In this document: positions 1 to 7,170 of the stretch, in pieces | Position numbering within the stretch: the stretch's first letter is position 1 | Layout: every line of letters starts with the position of its first letter | From: Nocardiopsis metallicus | Lineage (GTDB): Bacteria; Actinomycetota; Actinomycetes; Streptosporangiales; Streptosporangiaceae | Length of the DNA stretch: 64,000 bases | Reading direction: 5' to 3' | Assembly: GCF_014201115.1 (NCBI RefSeq) | Contig: NZ_JACHDO010000001.1 | Coordinates: forward strand, 6,696,001-6,760,000 | Position numbers and translations under genes: made by a program | The notes under the pieces: model-generated | What the model saw: the letters and a program-made list of their open reading frames with translations, nothing else | Told to the model about the DNA's origin: nothing | Database searches by the model: none

Positions 1-109
1 CCACCCCCACACCAGGCCGCTCCTGTTCATCGCAGGGCAGGGCCAGGAACTCATGGACGCGGCCGGACTCGGGGCCCGTGCCTGCGACGTGCACGAAGTA
101 CAGGTTCAC
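1..109 (-). CDS. Partial hypothetical protein, 5' end only
   Basis: Only the first 36 codons are inside the window; the gene runs off the left edge. It begins with GTG at 109, preceded by a strong purine-rich site (GGGGAGGAGG) about 8 bases upstream. The protein starts MNLYFVHVAGTGPESG. It follows the gene ending at 145 by 35 bases on the same strand, so it is probably the next member of the leftward operon of the mobile element. I do not recognise the family; too little is present to assign a role. Confidence 0.55.
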   Translation of the reverse strand, partial: MNLYFVHVAGTGPESGRVHEFLALPCDEQERPGVGV

Positions 110-144
110 GATGGCTTCCTCCTCCCCTCAGGACGTAGTGGCGG

Positions 145-714
145 TCAGTGAGGAGCCCGGGCATGGTCGGCCAACCACTGGGTGGCCGGGGTGAATTGGG
201 GGTCGATGGGGGTAAGGGCGAAGAGCTCGACCACACCCGAGGGAGGCTCTCCCAAAGGGGTCATTTCGAAGACGAGCCCTTCTGGGCTTGTACCGATGGC
301 TCGGCGTTCCCAGACGGTGTAGTCACGGGCTTCGACGACGTAGGAACGGTGAGCGATCGAGGCCAGCTTGGGGCAGGACCGAAGCGCAAAGGCCAAACAC
401 TCCGAATGGGCGGGCGCCTCGAAGTAGTACCGAGTGCCGGTGTCGGCGAGTGGCCAGGTGCACGCCTGCTCCGAACCGACATGGGTGCCGCAGATGGTGC
501 AGCGGCGCTCTTGCATCGCCCGGCGTTGGTGGTTCACACACGGAGTGCCGAAGTAGGGGCGGCCTTTGCCAGCTTTGCAGGTGCACACGAGCACAGGTCC
601 GCTATCGCGTTGGACAACGTGCTCAGTCCCGCTACTCCACTGCACGGTCCACGGCACTGGTACGGAGCCGGATCGGGGCAGGCGGGCGAGCTGTGGTGGC
701 ATGGGAGGGGTCAT
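145..714 (-). CDS. Cys-rich putative zinc-binding protein, paralogue 1 of 3
   Basis: A 189-residue protein of unknown function. It carries a CxC pair (VLVCTCK), a further Cys (GTPC), a CxxC (RRCTICG) and an HxxC followed by a Cys-Pro (HSECLAFALRSCPKLA), a pattern that could hold two zinc ions. The genes at 3163-3762 and 3814-4410 share the same order of Cys/His motifs, so three copies lie in one operon. Start ATG 714 has a weak site (AAAAGGA). There is no transmembrane segment and no recognisable DNA-binding domain. Location in the element operon suggests an element-specific accessory role, but the function is unknown. Confidence 0.75.
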   Translation of the reverse strand: MTPPMPPQLARLPRSGSVPVPWTVQWSSGTEHVVQRDSGPVLVCTCKAGKGRPYFGTPCVNHQRRAMQERRCTICGTHVGSEQACTWPLADTGTRYYFEAPAHSECLAFALRSCPKLASIAHRSYVVEARDYTVWERRAIGTSPEGLVFEMTPLGEPPSGVVELFALTPIDPQFTPATQWLADHARAPH

Positions 715-759
715 GGCGGGGTCCTTTTCTGCGGGGTAGGGGCCGGTAGGAGCGGGGTA

Positions 760-1560
760 TCAGCACGGGCCGATGCGGCGGTTCAGTGCTGCACGGACTT
801 CCTTCTCCGCGGTGCCTAGCCAGGTGGCGTCGTTGGGGCTGGTGCCGATCACGACGGACTCACCCAGCCCCCACAGCGCACACGAGGTAGCCAGGGTGGC
901 TGCCGCGACGGGGTTGGTTGCGCGCAGACGCCAGGTGATGGTGCGTGGGTCGATTCCGCGCTGGCGCAGTTCGCGGACCAGGTGCATGATCCGGGTCCCG
1001 GACCACGCCGCAGGGTCCTCGACCACCACACCCGGGTGCAGCTGCTGAGCCAACGCGATGTCGTTGTCCGCCGGAACCAGAAGCGGAGTCGGTTCCGGGC
1101 AGGAGCTCCCCTCCTGCAACTGTGTGTGCAGTGCGTTGAGCAGGTGGCCGAGAAGATCGCACTGGGCTGAGGCATGCACGTGCGTAACCAGGTCGGCAAG
1201 CCCTTCCCGGGCAGCCAGAGCGCCGATGTGTCGGGCCGCAGCGATGATGCGCTGGTCGGAGTTCAACTGGTCGGGGGACATGAGCAGGCCGCCGACCCAT
1301 TCGAACCAGGGCAGCCACAGATGGTGCAGGCGTGGCCAGGTATAGGCGCCCAGGTTCCACCGTGTGTAGAGCTCGCTCAGGAAGGCGTGGTTCTCCAGCT
1401 CCACCACTTCGACCATGGGCTGTGGGGCGCGCTCTGGTGTGGGGGTGTCGAACAGGGCCAGGCTGGCGACCATGCTCATGGGGACCTCGATCAGAGAAGG
1501 TCCGTAGGCCTCCTGCCAAGCGGCGGCGAGGGTAGATCCCAGAGCGTGGGCTTCATCCAT
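760..1560 (-). CDS. Degenerate N6-methylase-like protein, paralogue 1 of 3
   Basis: A 266-residue protein. ATG 1560 is chosen because CAGGAG lies 8 bases upstream; it overlaps the end of the preceding gene by 8 bases. Its N-terminal part (WQEAYGPSLIEVPMSMVASLAL) and C-terminal part (GTRIM...GIDPRTITWRL...NPVAAATLA) align by eye with the proteins at 4512-5255 and 5297-6124. In the last of these the same positions hold a recognisable SAM-binding VGTGG motif and an IDPVATACLA motif of N6-adenine DNA methylases. Here the glycine loop is WSGTR and no NPPY/NPPF motif is present, so catalysis is unlikely. It is best described as a decayed or repurposed methylase-fold protein. Confidence 0.7.
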   Translation of the reverse strand: MDEAHALGSTLAAAWQEAYGPSLIEVPMSMVASLALFDTPTPERAPQPMVEVVELENHAFLSELYTRWNLGAYTWPRLHHLWLPWFEWVGGLLMSPDQLNSDQRIIAAARHIGALAAREGLADLVTHVHASAQCDLLGHLLNALHTQLQEGSSCPEPTPLLVPADNDIALAQQLHPGVVVEDPAAWSGTRIMHLVRELRQRGIDPRTITWRLRATNPVAAATLATSCALWGLGESVVIGTSPNDATWLGTAEKEVRAALNRRIGPC

Positions 1561-2077
1561 GGTGAGAACTCCTGTTGAGGTCGAGCGCGTCACCGGGCAG
1601 CACCCGGTGCGGGGGCGGGGCGGGGCGCCACCCATGAGCGATCAGGTTGGTGAAGTGGTCGGCGACGGCCTGGTGGCCTGCGTCGAGGTCGGTGTGGACT
1701 TCGCTGATCGGGCTCATCCCGGGGCCGGCCACGAGCAGATGCAGGGCGTCGCGATGAGCCCACAGGTAGAGCGCGCATCGTTGCTGTCCTTGGGTCAGGT
1801 GGTGCACCGAGGGACGCTGTGAGGCCAGCCGTACCGCCTGAGTCAGTCGGGTGCGCGTCCACCCAGCCCTGGGCAGGCGTACGGCGCTGGCCACCCATTC
1901 CAATCCGTGCGGGGCGTGGGCCCAGCGGGTGTGGACACCGAAGACGTCATAGGTCAGCGTCAGGTCGATGATCGGTTGGTGGTCAGGGGTGGCGCCGTGC
2001 GTCAGGGCCACATCCCACTCGTGGCGTATCCCGGGGTCGAGCAGGCGCCGCATTTGTGCCGGGGGAGTGAAAACCAC
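1553..2077 (-). CDS. Hypothetical protein, 174 aa
   Basis: Starts with GTG 2077, preceded by ACAGGAGTACGT; the same CAACAGGAGT leader sequence occurs before the next gene, which it overlaps by 8 bases. The protein is soluble, rich in His and Trp, and shows a YDVFGVHTRWAHAPHGLEWV segment and a later GHQAVADHFTNLIAHGW segment. I do not recognise a family. Its tight coupling to the methylase-like gene downstream and to the membrane protein upstream (33-base gap) makes it part of the same element operon. Confidence 0.65.
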   Translation of the reverse strand: MVFTPPAQMRRLLDPGIRHEWDVALTHGATPDHQPIIDLTLTYDVFGVHTRWAHAPHGLEWVASAVRLPRAGWTRTRLTQAVRLASQRPSVHHLTQGQQRCALYLWAHRDALHLLVAGPGMSPISEVHTDLDAGHQAVADHFTNLIAHGWRPAPPPHRVLPGDALDLNRSSHHG

Positions 2078-2110
2078 ACGTACTCCTGTTGAGTGAATCG
2101 GAACTTTTTG

Positions 2111-3130
2111 TCAGACATGTTCGATCGCAGGAAGAGGAGTCCGCTCATCATCAAGGGCCTCCTTTGCCCTGGCGATCACCTTCTGTGCCCACCGGCGCTT
2201 CTTAGTAGAGATGCCGAACTGTTCACAAAGGCCGCGCTCGGACGGCGCCATGTTTGCCTGTGCAGCCTTCACGTAGTGCTGCACGGCGCTGAAGAAAACA
2301 TCTGGGTCAACGTCGGGGGCCGTCCCGTTTTCCCGCTCCATCTGCGCGAGGAAAGAATCGGTCAGATCCTTGGCCTCACGGATGTGCAAGCCCTGGCGCA
2401 GCCGCACCGAGACCTCCGCCGGGACCTTGCGCCGCCACCCAAGGCCCAGGGCGTCTCTGAGGCGGCGCTGGGTCTCGATCTTCATCGCGTACAGGTCCAG
2501 CGCCTCGGTGGGGTCGGTGATGTGTCCCATGGCGGCCAGGCGGGCGATGCGCAGCGACCCCCAGGGGTCCCACCACCACCGGGCTCCGGGAATCAGTGGT
2601 CCTGCCAGGGCTTCTTGGCGGGAGTCGGTCCACTGCTTGCGGCGGTGGCGCAGCACCGTCTCCCACAGAGCGGCGGCAATGACCGGCATCAGTGACCATG
2701 CCACCCGGGCTGAGACTCCTTGGCCTGCTGCGGCGGCGTGCGACCACTGAAACCACGCCGATCCCGCCACGATGAGCAGCACCATCACCCGTGGCCCCAA
2801 GGCGCTGGCGCCCATCTTCGCCCACCGGTAGGAGACGAAAGCGAAAAACGCGGCCATCCCGTCCAGCGCTGCGAAAAGCAGGTAAGGCCAAGGGCCACCC
2901 AAGCCCATTTCAGCCCGGGCGAAACCGATCAGGCCCTGCATGATCAGTCCGCTGGTGACGGCGGCGAAGAACACCACAATGATGTTCTCCACCAGGTTCG
3001 CCCTCTCCTGGGCAGGCAGGCGGTGGTGCCATTCAATGAGCGCGCCGGTGATTTTCACCGAAGGGTAGATAAGTATGCCGAAGACGATCAGTGCGGAAAT
3101 AGAAGCAATAATCAGTTCGGTGGTGTCCAT
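2111..3130 (-). CDS. DUF2637 (Spd-like) membrane protein
   Basis: A 339-residue protein starting at ATG 3130 (MDTTELIIAS). Four hydrophobic segments are visible in the first ~170 residues (IIASISALIVFGILIYP; IIVVFFAAVTSGLIMQGLI; YLLFAALDGMAAFFAFVSY; VMVLLIVAG...), followed by a charged cytoplasmic tail ending in a segment like a helix-turn-helix (SERGLCEQFGISTKKRRWAQKV). This layout fits the DUF2637 family, which is common on actinomycete conjugative plasmids and integrative elements where Spd proteins act in mycelial spread of the element. That role is inferred from family and context. It is the best evidence here that the region belongs to a conjugative element. Confidence 0.75.
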   Translation of the reverse strand: MDTTELIIASISALIVFGILIYPSVKITGALIEWHHRLPAQERANLVENIIVVFFAAVTSGLIMQGLIGFARAEMGLGGPWPYLLFAALDGMAAFFAFVSYRWAKMGASALGPRVMVLLIVAGSAWFQWSHAAAAGQGVSARVAWSLMPVIAAALWETVLRHRRKQWTDSRQEALAGPLIPGARWWWDPWGSLRIARLAAMGHITDPTEALDLYAMKIETQRRLRDALGLGWRRKVPAEVSVRLRQGLHIREAKDLTDSFLAQMERENGTAPDVDPDVFFSAVQHYVKAAQANMAPSERGLCEQFGISTKKRRWAQKVIARAKEALDDERTPLPAIEHV

Positions 3131-3162
3131 GTCAACCACGTTCTTCGTGAATATGTGGGTGT

Positions 3163-3762
3163 TCAGGTGAGCGGCGGTGCGTGATGTTCCAGCCACGCCG
3201 GGCAGGGGTAGATGTCCGGTTTCACCGGAGTAGCCACGAGGTAGTCCAGAGCTCCGGCGTAGCGGGCCTGGGGGGCGTCCAGGGGGAAGTACTGGGACAC
3301 GCCCCTGGTGCCGTCTGGGAAGGCCATGACTCGGCGTTCACGTAGCTGCATGCTGCGGGCGATCAGGACCTCGGCCTGCTCGGCGTGGCGGGCGAGCATG
3401 GGGCAGACCTGAACCGAGTAGGCCATGCATCGCGGATGCAGGGGTGGCTCGATGAAGTCCCAGGTCTGGGGTGTTGAGCGGATGAAGACCAGACCCGTGC
3501 GGGGGTCTAGGTGTTTGCCGCACACCCCGCACCGGTGCTGACGCATGGTGCGTCGTTGCAGGTCATGACACATAGCGCCGAGCTTGTGGGGGCGGCCGGT
3601 GTCCTGGCAAGGGCACACCACGGTCAAACCCGTGTCGGGGAGTTCGGCCAGCGTGAAGGTCTCGCTCATGTCGCCGCGCGGAGTGATGACGGGGACCGGG
3701 TAGCCGGATCGGGTGGTGGGCAAGCGCTGGATGGAGCGGGGTTTGGGCACGTCAAAGCGCAC
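3163..3762 (-). CDS. Cys-rich putative zinc-binding protein, paralogue 2 of 3
   Basis: A 199-residue protein of unknown function. Start GTG 3762 is preferred because AGGAGG lies 6 bases upstream; an upstream ATG frame has no such site. It repeats the motif order of its paralogues: CPC, GAMC, HRCGVCG, then HPRCMAYSVQVCPMLARHAEQ. The N-terminus is Pro-rich. It sits between the DUF2637 gene (32 bases away) and the third copy (51 bases away), all leftward. Duplication within one operon suggests either dosage or division of labour; nothing in the sequence tells which. Confidence 0.75.
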   Translation of the reverse strand: MRFDVPKPRSIQRLPTTRSGYPVPVITPRGDMSETFTLAELPDTGLTVVCPCQDTGRPHKLGAMCHDLQRRTMRQHRCGVCGKHLDPRTGLVFIRSTPQTWDFIEPPLHPRCMAYSVQVCPMLARHAEQAEVLIARSMQLRERRVMAFPDGTRGVSQYFPLDAPQARYAGALDYLVATPVKPDIYPCPAWLEHHAPPLT

Positions 3763-3813
3763 AGGAACCTCCTGGGACGGCAACAACGCGGGAGAGGCGT
3801 GTGGCGGGGCGAG

Positions 3814-4410
3814 TCAATCCGTGGGCAGGAAGCGGTCCAAGAAGCTGTCACGGTTGAGCACACAGGCCGAAAGCGGCTGGGACACGTAGAGATGCAAAGG
3901 GGTGTCGTGGCCCCCCTGGTCGTCGTGCCGGTGGATGGCCAACATGCCCTGATCTGGGGCGTAGAACCTGCGCATCTCATAGGTGTGCACCCTCTTGGCC
4001 AGTACCACCGGATGATCTGGACCGCACTCGCGGGCCAGCACCGGGCAGGCGCGGAAGGCATAGGCCAGGCACCCTGTGTGTGCGCCTGGCTCCAGGTACA
4101 GGTCCGTGCCAGGCATGGGCAGAGCACCGAAAGCCGAGTACTCCTGGTCACCGATGGGCTGACCACACACTGAGCACAACCGGTCCCGGGCGCACTGACG
4201 CTGGCGCTCGGGGCACTGCGAGCCGAACACCGGGGGTTCGCTGTGGGGCTCGCAGTCACACACCACGGTCAGCCCTGTCTCGGGGCGGTAGGCGATGCGT
4301 TCAGGGTCGTGTCCGCGGGAGACCGTGAAGGGGACGGGCATGCCCGTGCTGGTGCGGGGCAGAGCTTGAACGGGTTCGGGCATGGGCGTGGTGCGCCAGG
4401 CAGCAGGCAT
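3814..4410 (-). CDS. Cys-rich putative zinc-binding protein, paralogue 3 of 3
   Basis: A 198-residue protein starting at ATG 4410 with GGAGG six bases upstream. Motifs run CDC, GSQC, RLCSVCG, then HTGCLAYAFRACPVLARECGPD. The spacing matches the copies at 145-714 and 3163-3762, and the N-terminus (MPEPVQALPRTSTGMPVPF) resembles that of copy 1 (RLPRSGSVPVPW). The family is unknown to me. A 101-base gap separates it from the methylase-like gene upstream. Confidence 0.75.
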   Translation of the reverse strand: MPAAWRTTPMPEPVQALPRTSTGMPVPFTVSRGHDPERIAYRPETGLTVVCDCEPHSEPPVFGSQCPERQRQCARDRLCSVCGQPIGDQEYSAFGALPMPGTDLYLEPGAHTGCLAYAFRACPVLARECGPDHPVVLAKRVHTYEMRRFYAPDQGMLAIHRHDDQGGHDTPLHLYVSQPLSACVLNRDSFLDRFLPTD

Positions 4411-4511
4411 GGCTGACCTCCGAGTCAACAGGGCGACGGGGAAAGGGGAAGCGGAAGCGAGAGGGAAGCGAGGGCGGGGCGCTCTGGGGGCGCCCCGGTG
4501 AAGGGGAAAGA

Positions 4512-5255
4512 TCAGAACCCGAACGCTGGTGGGAGAAGGGCCCGCAGGGCTTCAGCCCGGGCTTCCTGTTCGGCCTGAATCCAGTCGTCGTCTTCGCTGG
4601 TGGAGACCAGTACGTTCGCCCGGTTGGGATCGGCCACCTGCCAGGATGCGAGGTTCACGCACGCCGTGGCGGCGGACAGCTCGTCGATCTCACGCAGGCG
4701 CCACGTCACCGTGGCGGGGTTGATCCCCAGAGCGCCGAGTGCGGTCAGCACCCCCAGGACTCGGTGCCCTGTCCCGACCGGGTCCAGGGTCAGGGTCTGT
4801 ACCGGCATGTCCTGTCGAAGCGGTGCAGTCCGTGTTGCGCCCAGGGGGTCCACGGAGCTGATCACCATCGGCTCGCGCAGGCGGTAGAGAACTCCGCCCA
4901 GGAAGTCGCGTCCGTGAGTGAGCGTGGTCAGGTGCTCGATCACGCCCATTGTGCGCAGGCGTAGCGCGAACACGGTCGCGGCATGGGTGATGCGGTGATG
5001 GTCCGGCCAGGTAGGCCAGTGGGTGAAGCACTCCCAACGGTGGTGAAGGTAGGGCCAGCGTTGCGTGGCCGCCTCCCACACCCGCTGCTGCCCGACCAGG
5101 AAATCGTGCGGTTCGCTGGTTTCCTCGTCCGAGATGACCAGGTGTTGGCGCAAGATGGCGGTGGCCAGCACGCTCATGGGTACTTCCAGGCGGCTGGGCC
5201 CGTAGAGATCGTGCCACTGGTCGGCGATGGCGTCAGCGAAGTCGGATGCGTTCAT
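4512..5255 (-). CDS. Degenerate N6-methylase-like protein, paralogue 2 of 3
   Basis: A 247-residue protein starting at ATG 5255, with AAGGAG six bases upstream. It aligns with the proteins at 760-1560 and 5297-6124: N-terminal WHDLYGPSRLEVPMSVLATAIL, then DPVGTGHRVLGVLTALGALGINPATVTWRL, then SAATACVNLASW. The DPVGTG stretch still resembles SAM motif I of N6 methylases, but the acidic motif that should hold the ribose is altered and there is no NPPY. It is probably not an active methyltransferase. It lies 41 bases downstream of the most complete copy. Confidence 0.7.
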   Translation of the reverse strand: MNASDFADAIADQWHDLYGPSRLEVPMSVLATAILRQHLVISDEETSEPHDFLVGQQRVWEAATQRWPYLHHRWECFTHWPTWPDHHRITHAATVFALRLRTMGVIEHLTTLTHGRDFLGGVLYRLREPMVISSVDPLGATRTAPLRQDMPVQTLTLDPVGTGHRVLGVLTALGALGINPATVTWRLREIDELSAATACVNLASWQVADPNRANVLVSTSEDDDWIQAEQEARAEALRALLPPAFGF

Positions 5256-5296
5256 ACAGCTCCTTAGGTGCGCAAGGGCAGGGAAGGTGGTCGTGG

Positions 5297-6124
5297 CTAT
5301 GCGGCTGAGGCATATCGATGGGGGGCGCTGATGAAGCGGTGGAGCGGCTGCCACCGCTGGATCTGAATGCCAAGACCGCGCTCGTACAGGGCCCGGTCGC
5401 GCCAGTCGTCGGCCAGAACGTCACCGCAGCCGATGAGCACGTTCGGGCCCAGCCGCCACAGGTCGACGTTCACGGCCAAACACGCAGTCGCGACAGGATC
5501 GATGTCGACCAGGTCCCAGTGCATGGCGGCCGGGTCCATGTCGTGGGCACGGATGTGCTCGGCGAAGGCGAGGATGAGCCCGCCGGTGCCGACAGAACTC
5601 TCATGGATCGATTCGCCTGGCTCAGGCACACCGGATCCACGTGCCAGAAGTTCGGCGACGTCGGCAGGGGTGTAGAACTGGCCGTTGCGCTCGCAGGCCT
5701 TCTTGGGGCGTAGCGCCATGAGTAGCGGCCCGAACACATCCACCGAGGTGCGTACCTGCGCGTTCATCGTCAGGTCGAACAGCCCGGCCTTGACGGCTGC
5801 GCGAGCTACCGCGACCAGGGTCTCCTGCTGGGCTTGTTCAGCGGTGCCGTACGACCACCGCGCCAGCGGGAGCACCCGGTAGATCAGGTCGGGGCGGGCG
5901 CTGGCGAACCGGTGCCAGAGAAGATGCAGCACGTAGGCGGCCTGGTCGGCAGGAAGGTCGAGAAAGGCGTCCCGGGCACCCCGGGGGTCTGAGCCGCGAA
6001 TCTGGGTGAGAGCTGCGATGGCGCTCACGGGCAGGTCGACCGGTGCTCCGGAGAATCGGGATCTCCAGGTGTCCTCGACGCGCTGAGCGATCGTGAGGAT
6101 GTGTTGTTCCACTGGTTGAGGCAA
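5297..6124 (-). CDS. N6-adenine DNA methylase-like protein lacking the catalytic motif, paralogue 3 of 3
   Basis: A 275-residue protein. Start TTG 6124 is chosen because GGAAAGGAG lies six bases upstream. It is the most methylase-like of three relatives: NGQFYTPADVAELLARG is the usual entry to an HsdM-type SAM fold, ESSVGTGGLILAFAEHI is motif I, DLVDIDPVATACLAVN the acidic motif. After GCGDVLADDW, where NPPF/NPPY should follow, the protein ends without it. It may bind SAM or DNA without methylating, or act with another subunit. It is the first gene of the leftward operon, directly below the palindrome at 6155-6177. Confidence 0.75.
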   Translation of the reverse strand: MPQPVEQHILTIAQRVEDTWRSRFSGAPVDLPVSAIAALTQIRGSDPRGARDAFLDLPADQAAYVLHLLWHRFASARPDLIYRVLPLARWSYGTAEQAQQETLVAVARAAVKAGLFDLTMNAQVRTSVDVFGPLLMALRPKKACERNGQFYTPADVAELLARGSGVPEPGESIHESSVGTGGLILAFAEHIRAHDMDPAAMHWDLVDIDPVATACLAVNVDLWRLGPNVLIGCGDVLADDWRDRALYERGLGIQIQRWQPLHRFISAPHRYASAA

Positions 6125-6154
6125 AGCGGGCTCCTTTCCAGCCAATGTCGTGCT

Positions 6155-6177
6155 TATAAAATACAAAGTATTTTATA
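6155..6177. promoter_or_regulatory. AT-rich palindrome, probable operator/promoter of the leftward operon
   Basis: Two perfect 10-base arms (TATAAAATAC and its complement) are separated by AAA. It sits about 30 bases upstream of the TTG start at 6124. The arm contains TATAAA, so the site may overlap a -10 element. A longer relative with the same core (AATAC...GTATT) and the same flank TATAGTCCC lies at 14103-14135. Two such sites in one element suggest a common regulator. Confidence 0.6.
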
Positions 6178-6674
6178 GTCCCCTTCTTGGCAAGTTGGGG
6201 GCGTGGAACGACACGTCCAAGTGCCCCCCGAAGAGGTTTCCACCTGCGAAGACACCGAATCACCGAAAGTTGAGAGCGCGGGCCGCGAGGGCTTCCGGTG
6301 CTACCAGAAGAGGGCGAGCGGCAGGAGCACGGGTGGCTTTGGCGGCTCGGCGGAACATGCCAGGGATCGTGGTGCTCAACAGGAGTGAGGGCTTCCGTGG
6401 CGGGCGGGCCCATGCGTGCTCTCGGAGCTCCAGGCTCACCCGAGGTGGGAAGAGTCTGGGCTCTGGAGCCCCAGGCCGGAGGTGGCCGGGTCGTCGGGGA
6501 GCGGGCCCATGGCAAGAGGACGTTTCGCCCGGTGAACGCACGAAAGGTGCGGCCCTGCGTCAATCGATCGCAGGGCCGCACCGCGTTCTTCGCCCACAGG
6601 GGTCCCGCGGGGCTATGCCGGAGGTTTCTGGGGTCGGTGAGAGTCAGAGTCAGGTCATGGACTGCCGGCCCTGG
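6178..6674. other. Intergenic region without a convincing gene
   Basis: About 500 bases separate the methylase-like operon start from the end of the small gene at 6675. Open frames exist on both strands but none has a ribosome site or a recognisable product. The only clear structure is the hairpin at 6546-6582. The rest may be a promoter region or remnant of a lost gene. Confidence 0.5.
6546..6582 (-). terminator. Terminator hairpin after the gene at 6675-7022
   Basis: A perfect 14-base stem (GGTGCGGCCCTGCG with its complement) with a 9-base loop. On the minus strand it is followed by TTTCG, and it lies 90 bases beyond the stop at 6675. The run of T is short, as is common in high-GC actinobacteria. 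Confidence 0.65.
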
Positions 6675-7022
6675 CTAGAACTCCAGTGATGAGGGCTCGC
6701 TGTGGCGGGCCCGGTAGACACCCTCGTAGTACTGCAGAGTGGCCATGGTCAGTTCCTTGGCGAAGCGGACGTCGGCATCGCTGACCTGATGCGGGTCGGC
6801 GGGGGTGATGGTCGCGTGGGAGCGGGCCTGGCTCACGGTCAGGATTGGAGCTTGGTCCTGGTCCTCGTAGGAGTGGCACGTGGCCTGAGGGCCGTGGCCC
6901 TGGTCGCTGCTGGCCCCAGTGTGGAACGACAGGCCGACCAAAGGCTCGGAACGGTCCGGGTGGCTGGAGACGGTGAGCAGGGCAAAGGGCGGGTTGGGTG
7001 TGCTCGAGGGCTGACTGTTCAA
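6675..7022 (-). CDS. Hypothetical protein, 115 aa
   Basis: Start TTG 7022 is chosen because CAGGAGG lies five bases upstream. The protein begins LNSQPSSTPNPPF and ends SEPSSLEF; it contains a segment (QARSHATITPADPHQVSDADVRFAKELTMATLQYYEGVYRAR) with helical character. I do not recognise a family. It is divergent from the ADP-ribosylglycohydrolase gene at 7171 and followed by a terminator, so it appears to be a single-gene unit. Confidence 0.5.
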   Translation of the reverse strand: MNSQPSSTPNPPFALLTVSSHPDRSEPLVGLSFHTGASSDQGHGPQATCHSYEDQDQAPILTVSQARSHATITPADPHQVSDADVRFAKELTMATLQYYEGVYRARHSEPSSLEF

Positions 7023-7101
7023 CGGGGCCTCCTGTAGCGGGTCGTGCTCAACAAGAACAAGCCCTCCAGGCCCCAGCATGTGACAGGTCAATTTTTAAGA
7101 C

Positions 7102-7130
7102 TTGATAATGTGATTATCCGGTGTTAACTT
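7102..7130 (+). promoter_or_regulatory. Probable promoter of the 7171 gene with palindrome in the spacer
   Basis: TTGATA (7102-7107) and TAACTT (7125-7130) are separated by exactly 17 bases, a good match to a vegetative promoter. The spacer holds the inverted repeat GATAAT-GTG-ATTATC (7104-7118), overlapping the -35, a position suited to a repressor. Start codon ATG 7171 lies about 35 bases downstream of the expected transcription start. Confidence 0.55.
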
Positions 7131-7170
7131 GATGGGGCTTGACCACCCCACCCACACCCAAGGAGTCTCC

